From Vibrio comitans (lineage in GTDB: Bacteria > Pseudomonadota > Gammaproteobacteria > Enterobacterales > Vibrionaceae), in contig AP024867.1 of the NCBI GenBank assembly GCA_024346835.1, forward strand, positions 1 to 64,000: DNA of 64,000 bases, given 5' to 3'. The first letter of the stretch is position 1. Each line of letters begins with the position of its first letter. Under the pieces are notes generated by a model that saw only the letters and a program-made list of their open reading frames with translations, was not told where the DNA came from and made no database searches. Shown here piece after piece: positions 27,093 to 34,928 of this stretch. The position numbers and the translations under genes are program-made.

Positions 27093-27566
27093 CTAGTTAC
27101 AAGTTACAGTGAACGTCGTTGTTACTGTGTGTGTACCAGCTGAGTAACTGGTCGCCGGGTCAACTGCACGTGCGTAAAACTTTAGGTCACCTGCCGGAAC
27201 ATTATTAAATACCGTATTCGATTCCTGCTCTGGATAAGTTTCGTTTTCTCCATCCACAAGTTTAATCATTATATCAGTAGTTGGGATTGCGATAGCACCG
27301 TTACCACCAGCAACACTTGTAGTTGTCGACATAGCAAGATCGGCTTGATCATTACCGTTTTTGTTGTTTACTAGCGTAGCTTTTGCTGGCTGCTGTTCGT
27401 TGAAATCTACGAAGCCAAGCTTACCTGGTTGATGATCAGCTACGTCCCAGCCACATGCTGGATCTACATCACCGTTCCAAATAACTTCACCGTTGTTATT
27501 TGTTGCACTTGCAAATGCAGGAGTTAGAGCTGCTGTCGTTGCGATAGCTAGCAATTGTTTTTTCAT
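27093..27566 (-). CDS. Exported fimbrial-subunit-like protein (copy 1, candidate major subunit)
   Basis: Unknown function. The precursor has 157 residues with signal peptide MKKQLLAIATTAALTPAFA, cleaved before SATNN. The mature protein is Ala/Thr/Gly/Asn-rich and all-beta, with cysteines at VDPACGW and at the penultimate residue (TTFTVTCN). It is paralogous to the product at 25657-26103. Its small, simple composition, regular codon choice and 60-bp leader with GGAAACG before the ATG fit an abundantly made subunit. A pilin-like or coat-like role is inferred; no donor strand segment, usher or standard chaperone is seen nearby. Confidence 0.7.
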   Translation of the reverse strand: MKKQLLAIATTAALTPAFASATNNNGEVIWNGDVDPACGWDVADHQPGKLGFVDFNEQQPAKATLVNNKNGNDQADLAMSTTTSVAGGNGAIAIPTTDIMIKLVDGENETYPEQESNTVFNNVPAGDLKFYARAVDPATSYSAGTHTVTTTFTVTCN

Positions 27567-27626
27567 TATCGTTTCCTTTTTTACTAAAAATAATGAAAGA
27601 AAAAAGCCATTTCTAAATATCGAAAA

Positions 27627-28061
27627 CTATTCAGAAAAGGTGGTGCTTTCTTGTTTCATTTTTAAAAGACGGTATTTTTCCGCCTCAATTTGAAGAAGTT
27701 TGAGCTCGTGTTCGGCTTGAGCTAATTGCTCGTCTCTATTGCGCTGACGAAGCTCAAACTCATAAAGTTTTGTACAATCCACTCGGTCTTCACCGCCAAA
27801 CTGAATGGTCATGGCTGCGTATATACCTGCTTCATCTTGGTTTTGTTCGTAGTAGTTGTTGTAGTAGTTATCACTATCTTCGTTACCCATGGCTCCGTAT
27901 GTGCCTACTTGAAAAGTCTTACCTGTTGAGACAGCTTGCTCACAACTTGCACCATCTGTTGTTCTAATCCGGTCTGTGCCTGAAGGGTTCGAAATACTAG
28001 GAATCGGGTTTGCCAATACAAATGGGCTCCATAGGCACCCTAGAAAATAAAGTTTCTTCAT
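27627..28061 (-). CDS. Exported protein with C-terminal coiled coil
   Basis: Unknown function. Of 144 residues the first 17 form a signal peptide (MKKLYFLGCLWSPFVLA, cut before NPIPS). A loop-rich middle part contains DNYYNNYYEQNQDEAG, an Asn/Tyr-rich stretch encoded by near-repeated GTAGTT-like units on the plus strand, and AAMTIQFGGED. Two cysteines (GASCEQ, RVDCTKLY) frame this region. After them comes a long charged helix (about 108-138: EFELRQRNRDEQLAQAEHEL, KLLQIEAEKYRLLKMKQ), a likely coiled coil for oligomerisation. The gene lies 2 bp behind the operon's first gene. It could be an outer-membrane or periplasmic anchor for the fibre-like proteins, which is speculative. Confidence 0.65.
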   Translation of the reverse strand: MKKLYFLGCLWSPFVLANPIPSISNPSGTDRIRTTDGASCEQAVSTGKTFQVGTYGAMGNEDSDNYYNNYYEQNQDEAGIYAAMTIQFGGEDRVDCTKLYEFELRQRNRDEQLAQAEHELKLLQIEAEKYRLLKMKQESTTFSE

Positions 28062-28063
28062 AA

Positions 28064-28417
28064 CTAGAACCTTTTAAACGTTAGCTTGGTGCAGGTTTCG
28101 TAATCATTCTCTTCCCCTGTAACCATCAAAGTACAAACGTGTTTAACCGACGTTATCCCCGGAGGCGTATCTACGGTTATGTCTAGCTCTATTTCTTGAT
28201 TAGGAGAAAGCACTAGTTTATTGGGGAATTTCTTATCATCTATACGCACGTAAAAAGGCGCTGTTTTGTTGAACTTATTGATCAGCTTAAATTCAACGTG
28301 GGTTTTATCTGAGTATGTTTGGTAACTGGTTTCATTCCATTGATGGATATTCGCACTTACCTGCGCTGACAAAGCAACGCAACAAATGCTAAACAGCGAA
28401 AGCAGTAGTTTTTTCAT
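28064..28417 (-). CDS. Small exported Ig-like protein, first gene of the operon
   Basis: Unknown function. The ATG at 28417 is chosen since GGAG stands six bases before it and a signal peptide follows (MKKLLLSLFSICCVALSAQVSA, cut before NIHQW); the longer frame from 28513 adds 32 residues without one. The mature 95 residues look like one immunoglobulin-type beta domain: VEFKLINKFNKTAPFYVRID, LVLSPNQEIELDITVD, then HVCTLMVTGEENDYETCTKL with two cysteines. The pattern recalls the first domain of periplasmic pilus chaperones, but the second domain and the Arg/Lys cleft residues of that family are absent. It may be a reduced chaperone or an adhesin-like subunit. Confidence 0.65.
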   Translation of the reverse strand: MKKLLLSLFSICCVALSAQVSANIHQWNETSYQTYSDKTHVEFKLINKFNKTAPFYVRIDDKKFPNKLVLSPNQEIELDITVDTPPGITSVKHVCTLMVTGEENDYETCTKLTFKRF

Positions 28418-28698
28418 ATTCAGCTCCAAATTAACTTGCCTGTATTCGTAATAGTTAGACAGGGTACGATCAAAAAGACCTTGATAATGTCCATTTCGTG
28501 CCACCCACGACATTTATTTCGCAGGGCGAATTTTATGCAATGTTAATTTGTAGAACACTTAGCCTCAAATTACTGGTTTTCATAACAGCTATGACTACGA
28601 GTAATATCATTACTTGATTTATGAAAATAACGAGGCTTTGTTGCTTAGCGCACCTCGGCATGTTAGAAAAGCATGATCACTCAACAGATCAATTAACC

Positions 28699-29427
28699 AT
28701 GCCTCAACATCAAACATTTGAAGACCTAGTCCACTCTCGTCGCTCCGTTCGAAAATACGACCAAACCGCTGACTTTGACCATGAAAAGGTACAAAAAGCC
28801 TTAGAACTCACCGTACTAAGCCCAAACAGCAGCAACATGCAGTTGTGGGAGTTTCATCGAGTCATCAGTGCAGATAAGCGTGCTGAACTAGCGAAATACT
28901 GTATGGGGCAAAATGCAGCTAAGACGGCAAACGAAATGGTGGTTTTTGTGACTACGCCAGACAAATGGCAACAAAGAGCTAAAATGAATGCAGCACAGGT
29001 ACGTGAGAATTTTGCTGGCAGACCAATGGATGACATCGCAAAGCGTGCGACTAAATACTACGAAAAGCTGATCCCGTTTGTTTATAGTAATGACAGGTTT
29101 GGTGTTAAAGGCTTTCTCAGAAAGATTATGATGACCTTTATGGGTATCAAAAAACCTATGTTCAGAGAAGTCACCAAGCAGGATTTACGCGTCTGTCTTC
29201 ACAAGAGTACTTCACTCGCTGCAATGACATTTATGACCGCAATACGTGACCAAGGTTATGACACATGTCCGATGGAAGGCTTCGATTCAGTTCGCGCTAA
29301 GAAACTGCTTGGGCTCGGCAAAAATGATGAAATTACCATGATTGTCAGCGTCGGCAAGCGAACTGAAGAAGGCATATACGGTGATAGGCATCGAGTGCCA
29401 AACGAAGACGTCATTTTCAAACATTAG
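28699..29427 (+). CDS. Nitroreductase family FMN-dependent oxidoreductase
   Basis: Flavin enzyme that uses NAD(P)H to reduce nitro compounds, quinones or similar electron-poor substrates. The protein has the nitroreductase opening FEDLVHSRRSVRKYDQTADF (FMN phosphate-binding Arg/Ser), SPNSSNMQLWEFHRV, and the C-terminal CPMEGFD...VSVGKR block typical for the fold. Length is about 242 residues from the ATG at 28699. The open frame begins at 28621, but the extra 26 residues (KITRLCCLAHLGMLEKH...) do not look like family sequence; no start has a strong ribosome-binding site, so this choice is uncertain. It is divergent from the exported-protein operon and 31 bp upstream of the phospholipase-D-type gene. 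Confidence 0.85.
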   Translation: MPQHQTFEDLVHSRRSVRKYDQTADFDHEKVQKALELTVLSPNSSNMQLWEFHRVISADKRAELAKYCMGQNAAKTANEMVVFVTTPDKWQQRAKMNAAQVRENFAGRPMDDIAKRATKYYEKLIPFVYSNDRFGVKGFLRKIMMTFMGIKKPMFREVTKQDLRVCLHKSTSLAAMTFMTAIRDQGYDTCPMEGFDSVRAKKLLGLGKNDEITMIVSVGKRTEEGIYGDRHRVPNEDVIFKH

Positions 29428-29458
29428 ACTTATCAACTCAAAGGAAAGGAAGCTCCAA

Positions 29459-30973
29459 TTGCCAACACTCGCTCATTGGAAACTGATACTGATTCTGTTT
29501 GTTGGCATCCTTTCGGGGTGTGCCACTCAGCAGACGCCTCCTCCCAAGTCAGTCACACATCATCTAGGCTACCAGTCTGACAGCCGGTTAGCTGAATACT
29601 TTGACCAATCTGAGTATGACACCTCGGTTTACACAGGATTTTACCCCTTAGATACTGGGCACGATGCGCTACTTGCACGCATTGTGTTAATAGAATCCGC
29701 AAAACACACCTTAGATCTTCAATACTACATTTATCGTGATGATGAGACTGGTCATTTGATGACTTGGCGACTGTTTGAAGCAGCCGAGCGTGGTGTTCGT
29801 GTTCGAGTTTTGTTAGACGATATGCAAAAGCGAAGTGATGACGATCTCGCTTATCTGAACTCCCACCCTAATATCGATGTGCGACTCTTCAACCCTAACA
29901 ATTATCGTTCAGCGAGAAATCTCGGGTTTCTCGCTGACTTCGAGCGCCTTAATAGCCGTATGCACAATAAGTCTCTCACTGCCGATAATGTAGTTAGCAT
30001 TGTGGGTGGTAGAAACATAGGTAATGAGTATTTTTCTTACTATTCCCCAGTCGAATTTGGTGATTTTGACCTACTGCTTTACGGCAATACCGTAGAGCAA
30101 ACAAGTGATCAATTCGATGAGTACTGGAACAGCGACTTTGCCGTTCCCATTGACTGGATCACCTCTAGTGCAAAAGAATTAAAAAGAGAAGAAATAGAGC
30201 AATTTGCTGTCGACAAGGAGCTGGAGAAACAATTTACCTCTGGGGCATACGATATGACCCAACTGCAATTTTATTCGAAGATGCAGGACCATAAACTGAA
30301 GTTATATTGGGGAACTGGCCGACTGCTTTACGATAAACCCAATAAAATCATTGGCGAAGGAAGCCAATTAATTGACGACTTAAAGTTAGTCTTAGAAGGC
30401 GTTGAATCGGAACTTATCATCATTTCCCCCTACTTCGTACCCACAGAGGTTGGCACTAAATTACTTGTCGACGGTGTGAAATCAGGGAAAAAAGTAACGA
30501 TTATTACTAACTCCCTTGCCTCCAACGACGTGTACGCTGTCCATGGTTGGTATTCCAAGTATCGAAAAGATCTTATTGAGGGGGGCGTAGAACTGTGGGA
30601 AATGCGAGCGTCGGCTAAGATAAGAAGCAAATGGTCTATGACAGGAAGCGGGCACTCTAGTTTACATGCCAAGATAATGCTGATTGATGATGATATTTTG
30701 TTCGTAGGCTCAATGAACTGGGATCCTAGGTCTGCGCATATCAACACTGAAATGGCAGTAATGCTTGAACACGAACCTTTCGTAACCGAGTCTAAATCAG
30801 AGATGCGATTACAACTGATTGAGTCGGCTTATAAACTCGAATTAGAAGACGGTGACCTAGTTTGGCGAAATCTCGACAATGGAGAGACATATACTAGCGA
30901 ACCTGACGCAAGTTTATGGCGGCGAATGGGAGCATGGATGGCAGGTGTTCTGCCTATCGAAGACCAATTATAA
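29459..30973 (+). CDS. Phospholipase D-family lipoprotein (cardiolipin-synthase-like, YmdC/ClsC type)
   Basis: Membrane-bound PLD-superfamily enzyme expected to act on phospholipids, perhaps as a cardiolipin synthase. Two HKD motifs are seen: MHNKSLTADN with NIGNEYF after it, and LHAKIMLIDDDILFVGSMNWDPRS. The start is a TTG at 29459: AAGGAAAGGAAG lies seven bases ahead, and the product then begins with a lipoprotein signal peptide PTLAHWKLILILFVGILSGC, lipobox LSGC, lipid-bearing cysteine at 21. The open frame extends back to 29342 inside the nitroreductase gene, but that part shows no signal. The resulting 504 residues match the ClsC/YmdC size. The gene is followed by a strong terminator. 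Whether it makes cardiolipin or only hydrolyses lipids cannot be told. Confidence 0.87.
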   Translation: MPTLAHWKLILILFVGILSGCATQQTPPPKSVTHHLGYQSDSRLAEYFDQSEYDTSVYTGFYPLDTGHDALLARIVLIESAKHTLDLQYYIYRDDETGHLMTWRLFEAAERGVRVRVLLDDMQKRSDDDLAYLNSHPNIDVRLFNPNNYRSARNLGFLADFERLNSRMHNKSLTADNVVSIVGGRNIGNEYFSYYSPVEFGDFDLLLYGNTVEQTSDQFDEYWNSDFAVPIDWITSSAKELKREEIEQFAVDKELEKQFTSGAYDMTQLQFYSKMQDHKLKLYWGTGRLLYDKPNKIIGEGSQLIDDLKLVLEGVESELIIISPYFVPTEVGTKLLVDGVKSGKKVTIITNSLASNDVYAVHGWYSKYRKDLIEGGVELWEMRASAKIRSKWSMTGSGHSSLHAKIMLIDDDILFVGSMNWDPRSAHINTEMAVMLEHEPFVTESKSEMRLQLIESAYKLELEDGDLVWRNLDNGETYTSEPDASLWRRMGAWMAGVLPIEDQL

Positions 30974-31004
30974 AAATAGCCGACTATCACGTCGGCTATT
31001 TTGT
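30972..31004 (+). terminator. Rho-independent terminator after PLD gene
   Basis: AAAATAGCCGAC and GTCGGCTATTTT form a 12-bp perfect stem around TATCAC, starting right at the stop codon. It may also serve the convergent FadL-type gene. Confidence 0.9.
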
Positions 31005-31023
31005 ACGTATAGACTTATCTAAC

Positions 31024-32289
31024 CTAGATAGTGAAGTTCACACCGACGAAGTGAATGCGCCCGTCGAAGGTGCCGTTAACACCAGCTAAAGAAGCTCCGA
31101 TAGGTCCATCAACAATAGAGCGTTTTGCAGACTTAACTTCGCCTAGATCAGCGTATTCATAGAAAAAGTCGACTCCTACATTATCCCAGTTGGTAGATGC
31201 ACCTAGCGAGTAACGATATTGCTCGCCTACTTGAAGATCAACCCATTGTTTTTCAGAGTCATCTTGTGGAGATGTTTCATAAGAGAAACCTGCTTTCAAA
31301 CGCCAATCTGAGTTAAGTTTGTAGTCTGCACCAATAGCAAACTTCCAAACGTCATCCCAATCTCGCTCGATTGCTACTCCCTCGCCATACCCTAGGTTCA
31401 AAACAGTCTCGTCCCAAATGCTCCAGCGGTGAAATTGTACACTTGCTAACAGGTTCAAATCTTCACTAAAACCATAGCGTGTGCTGAAATCTACTATCTC
31501 AGGAACATCGATGTCTGTGGATATAGACTGGTTCGTACCCTTGAGCTCTGCATCAAAGCTATGTTCTGATTTAGAGCGGTAGCTTAAACCAAAGTCAAGG
31601 TCATCAGAGTGACGGTACATTACGCCCAGATTGTATCCATAAGCCCAATCAGTATCTTTCGCTGCTACAACCTTCTTACCCAAATTTGTAAGCGACATGG
31701 TCTGCTCAAACGCCGCCCAACTAAACTGCACACCCCCCCCCACTGACCACTGTTCATTTATTTGATATGACAGTGAAGGGTTAAGAACGATGACATTTAG
31801 CGTAATCGAATCTAAAGCGCGAGCACCCGCCCAGTCATCGCCATATTCAAGGCTAGAACCACCAGCAGCACCTAGTGCTAAGCCAAGGTGAACTTTCTCA
31901 GAAACCTGGTGAGCATGAAAAACAGAAATAGAGGGTAGATAAGATTGCGCTTCACCGTCTTGAGCCGGAGTATCGGCATCATAAAATTTCATTTTGAGGT
32001 CAAACGCCATTACGTTGATGGTCGTTAATGACTCTCCCATGAAAGACATAGTCGCAGGGTTTGTCCACATAGCGGCGGCTGAATCGGTATACACGCCGTC
32101 ACCAGCGCCTGCGACACCTGCATTGGCGGTCACGGCTTCTTGAAGAAATAAGCCGCTTGCGTTTGCCATGGTTGGCGCTGCTGAAGCAAAGGCTAAAGAG
32201 GTCATCATGGCTAAGCGAGAAAATGAGAAGTTAGAAGGTTGCTCAGCTGATACGGTAGATGTGATAGATGAAAGTCTATTTGTTGACAT
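31024..32289 (-). CDS. FadL/OmpP1/TodX-family outer-membrane channel
   Basis: Outer-membrane beta-barrel for uptake of long-chain fatty acids or other hydrophobic compounds. The 421-residue precursor has an unusually long N-terminus (MSTNRLSSITSTVSAEQPSN then the hydrophobic LAMMTSLAFASAAPTMANA, cut before SGLFLQEA). The family hatch segment is seen as LQEAVTANAGVAGAGDGVYTDSAAAMWTNPATM, with the NPA motif; the C-terminus ends in an aromatic-rich strand HFVGVNFTI. A run of nine G in the coding strand (31733-31741) encodes GGG and could allow slippage. The start ATG at 32289 has GGAA four bases before it; TTG at 32298 is an alternative. It is divergent from a LysR regulator 209 bp away. Substrate unknown. 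Confidence 0.9.
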   Translation of the reverse strand: MSTNRLSSITSTVSAEQPSNFSFSRLAMMTSLAFASAAPTMANASGLFLQEAVTANAGVAGAGDGVYTDSAAAMWTNPATMSFMGESLTTINVMAFDLKMKFYDADTPAQDGEAQSYLPSISVFHAHQVSEKVHLGLALGAAGGSSLEYGDDWAGARALDSITLNVIVLNPSLSYQINEQWSVGGGVQFSWAAFEQTMSLTNLGKKVVAAKDTDWAYGYNLGVMYRHSDDLDFGLSYRSKSEHSFDAELKGTNQSISTDIDVPEIVDFSTRYGFSEDLNLLASVQFHRWSIWDETVLNLGYGEGVAIERDWDDVWKFAIGADYKLNSDWRLKAGFSYETSPQDDSEKQWVDLQVGEQYRYSLGASTNWDNVGVDFFYEYADLGEVKSAKRSIVDGPIGASLAGVNGTFDGRIHFVGVNFTI

Positions 32290-32448
32290 AATTTCCAAAA
32301 TCTATAATTGAGTAGGCCTTTAGATTTAGCTAATCAATAGCAAAATCTGTATCTGCTAAAATTATACGGATTGACTTATAGCTTGTAGGAATATCGCTTA
32401 TCACTGAAAAGATAAAGGGAACTTATTGGTTATAAACTTATTGATTTC

Positions 32449-32485
32449 ATAGGTTTTTTGCTACTCTATAACCTATGTAGAGTAG
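32449..32485. promoter_or_regulatory. Nested inverted repeats upstream of LysR gene (candidate operator)
   Basis: ATAGGTT (32449-32455) pairs with AACCTAT (32470-32476), and CTACTCTA (32461-32468) pairs with TAGAGTAG (32478-32485). They interlock in the divergent spacer, the second ending 13 bp before the regulator's ATG. Binding by that regulator is inferred. Confidence 0.5.
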
Positions 32486-32498
32486 TAATGGCGATAGG

Positions 32499-33317
32499 AT
32501 GAGAATTACAGACCTTAATTCACTGAATGTGTTTTTGAATTTAATGCAAACACACTCAACTCAACGAACAGCGAAAAAACTTGGGCGATCACAATCCTAT
32601 ATTTCTAAGGTTTTAGCCCAGTTAAGAGAAGAGCTCGATGATCCTTTGTTCACGCGCAGCGCAGAGGGGTTATCGCCGACCTCTTATGCGTTGAGTATAC
32701 AACCCAAGCTCCAGAACGCTATCGAGCAAATTTCTCACTCCCTAGAGCCAGAAGAGTTTTCATCAAAAAATGTAGACCGAATTACGATTCACATACTTGA
32801 GCCCTTATTAATTCGATTTGGTAGCCCGATTATAAGCAAAATCAGAGAAGAAACTGATGCCATCATAGAAATAAGGAACTGGACTAAGATTTCTGAAAGC
32901 ATGATTCTCGACGAAGAAGTGGATTTGGGCTTTCATATTTTGAGCGATAAACCTCAAACCTTGTTCCAGAAGAAACTGTATGAAGGCTCTGGGTTAATTA
33001 TGGGTAATAAAGAGGGAGAGTTTGCAAAGTATATCGCTTCGGGTGTGAATGATTACGAGAATCGATTTCAACGAGCCCTGCCGGATCTTGAGCCGACTAT
33101 CTTCGTAGATAACAGTATGTTGTTATCTCAATTATTAGATCGTGTGCAAACCATGCGCTACATAGCTTATCGAGAAGATGCCGATATCCCTGATTTGGGT
33201 ATTGATACAGCGATTATATTGAAAGCCTCTAAAAGAAAGTCTCCTAAGAGCATCTGGATTTCCAATCTAGTTGAAAAGTGTGTGCTTGAAGAATTGAGGT
33301 TGAATCCAGACCTTTAA
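32499..33317 (+). CDS. LysR-family transcriptional regulator, divergent from FadL-type gene
   Basis: DNA-binding regulator of 272 residues. The N-terminal winged HTH (about 6-62) shows the LysR pattern NVFLNLMQTHSTQRTAKKLGRSQSYISKVLAQLREELDDPLFTRSAEGLSPTSYA, with serine in place of some usual residues but complete. The C-terminal effector domain (about 90-265) is shorter and more diverged than typical LysR proteins (about 300 residues), and lacks clear ligand-pocket hallmarks. Its divergent position suggests it controls the FadL-type porin and itself; nested inverted repeats lie just before its start. The ligand is unknown, perhaps a fatty acid or aromatic compound. Confidence 0.85.
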   Translation: MRITDLNSLNVFLNLMQTHSTQRTAKKLGRSQSYISKVLAQLREELDDPLFTRSAEGLSPTSYALSIQPKLQNAIEQISHSLEPEEFSSKNVDRITIHILEPLLIRFGSPIISKIREETDAIIEIRNWTKISESMILDEEVDLGFHILSDKPQTLFQKKLYEGSGLIMGNKEGEFAKYIASGVNDYENRFQRALPDLEPTIFVDNSMLLSQLLDRVQTMRYIAYREDADIPDLGIDTAIILKASKRKSPKSIWISNLVEKCVLEELRLNPDL

Positions 33318-33330
33318 CAAACTTTATAAC

Positions 33331-33362
33331 AAAGGGCAGTATCATGATACTGCCCTTTTTCA
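33331..33362. terminator. Bidirectional terminator between LysR and HlyD-like genes
   Basis: AAAGGGCAGTATCATGATACTGCCCTTT is an almost perfect palindrome flanked by T on the plus strand (TTTTT) and A on the other side, between convergent genes. Confidence 0.9.
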
Positions 33363-33380
33363 TGGGTTAAATGGTATTTT

Positions 33381-34412
33381 TTACAACGCGGACAAATACG
33401 CTTTGTAAGCTTTAAGGCGAACTGTAGCACCACCAATAATATCCATGAAGCCGAGCATTGGATGTGGTTTTTCAGCTGACACCCAACCAGAACCCGTTGA
33501 ACCAATTGGGATGTTGTAGCCTTCTGGCTCTTCAAACTCAATTACGATCGTACGCCCGTGAGAGTTCATATTGTTTCCAACGTGCTGCCTAACATGTTGG
33601 CTACCTTGACGAACTTGAACTTGCGCTTCACCAGTACCTGTCGTGACACTATGTACACGGCCACGAAAAATTTCACCTGGATAAGCATCTACATAAAACT
33701 CAGCAAACTGCCCTTCCTTGATCCCTCGATATGTTTGATCAGGAATACGCATCTCAACAAACTTCCTCTCCGTTGAATACAGATGCATGTTGCCGGTTCG
33801 TGTACCGCTAGTAATGTTGGTAATGGATAACTGACCATCAAAGGGAGCACGTACTTCACGACGTTCATGCTGCCACTTTGCAGACGCTACTTGCGCTTCG
33901 ATGTTCATGATTTGAGCATGCGCCGCAGCAATCTTAGCTTCTGCTGTTTCAATGGCTGTGCGAGTATTATCACGTTCAGAGTCATGTGAGAAATCCTTTA
34001 ACTTCTCCAATCTACCAAGCGTTTTCTTGTCGTTTTTCTGTTGCAGTCTAAGGGATAGAATTTCCGCTTCACTGGCTTTCTTTTGAGCGGCAAGGCTTTC
34101 TAGTTGTGATTCAGTATCTTCAGAGCGAAGCGTATAAATCAGGTCACCTTTTTTAACCATCTGGTTGTGAGTAACAAATACTTGATCAACTTCTTGACCA
34201 AATAATGGGCTCAATACGGCATGAGGCGCTTTCACTGTCGTACTGTCTGTTAAGTCTGCAGGAGACCAAAAACGGTGTGCAATAAATAACATGGTCGCTA
34301 AAAGCATACCTGTACTGACCATGAAGGTACCGCTACGTAGGTTCCACTTAACCACACCTGTCTTAACTAAAATCCAGCAAATCAGGATGTAAGGTAACAT
34401 AATCTCTTTCAT
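33381..34412 (-). CDS. HlyD/EmrA-type membrane-fusion protein, YiaV-like
   Basis: Periplasmic adaptor anchored by one N-terminal membrane segment. The 343 residues run: short cytoplasmic start, membrane region (about 5-50), biotinyl-lipoyl half (SPLFGQEVDQVFVTHNQMVKKGDLIYTLRS), a coiled-coil hairpin (about 105-195, from ESQLESLAAQKKASEAEILS to MNIEAQVASAKWQHER), second lipoyl half (REVRAPFDGQLSITNITSG), beta-barrel (VEMRIPDQTYRGIKEGQFAEFYVDAYPGEIFRGRV). It follows the small membrane protein gene by 3 bp. This pair resembles E. coli yiaW-yiaV, in which the exporter partner is also unknown. No ABC or MFS pump lies nearby, so the substrate stays open. Confidence 0.85.
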   Translation of the reverse strand: MKEIMLPYILICWILVKTGVVKWNLRSGTFMVSTGMLLATMLFIAHRFWSPADLTDSTTVKAPHAVLSPLFGQEVDQVFVTHNQMVKKGDLIYTLRSEDTESQLESLAAQKKASEAEILSLRLQQKNDKKTLGRLEKLKDFSHDSERDNTRTAIETAEAKIAAAHAQIMNIEAQVASAKWQHERREVRAPFDGQLSITNITSGTRTGNMHLYSTERKFVEMRIPDQTYRGIKEGQFAEFYVDAYPGEIFRGRVHSVTTGTGEAQVQVRQGSQHVRQHVGNNMNSHGRTIVIEFEEPEGYNIPIGSTGSGWVSAEKPHPMLGFMDIIGGATVRLKAYKAYLSAL

Positions 34413-34415
34413 TGA

Positions 34416-34928
34416 TTATTCCTCAGATGCTTTAGTTTGAGTTTTGCCAGAAATACCATTTCGAATGATTTTAGAGATGGACTCTCCAATCACATCCCAG
34501 CGGGCAAATGCGATGATGATGGCTAGAACCCACCACACCTTATTGATAAATAGACCACACAAAGAGAGGGCGAAAACGATTTGTGTGTGGGCACTCGACA
34601 TCTCTGATGCCTTATGTACCGCAATTTCATGTAGTTGCCAGAACAAATACGCTAGATAAACCAGTATTGCGATAGTGACAAAGAATACGAAGCCCATAAA
34701 GACTTCAGAATCGAGTAGTTTGAGGATTGTAGGGTATCCGTCGACGAAATATTCAGCGGGTAGATCCTTTCCGTGGATCGAGCCTAGTTTGGATAAAGCA
34801 ATTGATGCTCCAGCGATAACGCCAAAAACAATCACGGCTTTAAGCACATATAAGACTACTGAAATGATGCTCCTTGCTATTTTTCTTCCCATGCCTTCGT
34901 TAGAAGAAGGTAAAGACGTAGCAGACAT
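34416..34928 (-). CDS. Small inner-membrane protein paired with HlyD-like adaptor, possibly YiaW/DUF3302-like
   Basis: Integral membrane protein of 170 residues with about four hydrophobic segments: ISVVLYVLKAVIVFGVIAGA (20-39), VFMGFVFFVTIAILVYLAYLF (75-95), TQIVFALSLCGLFI and VWWVLAIIIAFARW (about 110-145). The stretch WQLHEIAVHKASEMSSAHTQ recalls the YiaW pattern of a histidine-containing loop between two membrane helices, but the protein is longer than YiaW (about 107 residues) and the match is my inference. It is translationally linked to the HlyD-like gene (3-bp spacing). Function unknown; it may dock the adaptor in the membrane. Confidence 0.7.
   Translation of the reverse strand: MSATSLPSSNEGMGRKIARSIISVVLYVLKAVIVFGVIAGASIALSKLGSIHGKDLPAEYFVDGYPTILKLLDSEVFMGFVFFVTIAILVYLAYLFWQLHEIAVHKASEMSSAHTQIVFALSLCGLFINKVWWVLAIIIAFARWDVIGESISKIIRNGISGKTQTKASEE

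Noticed and set aside
27726..27967. Plus-strand hydrophobic frames opposite the coiled-coil protein gene
   Set aside because: They arise from the reverse complement of Tyr/Asn codons (GTAGTT runs) in the real gene.
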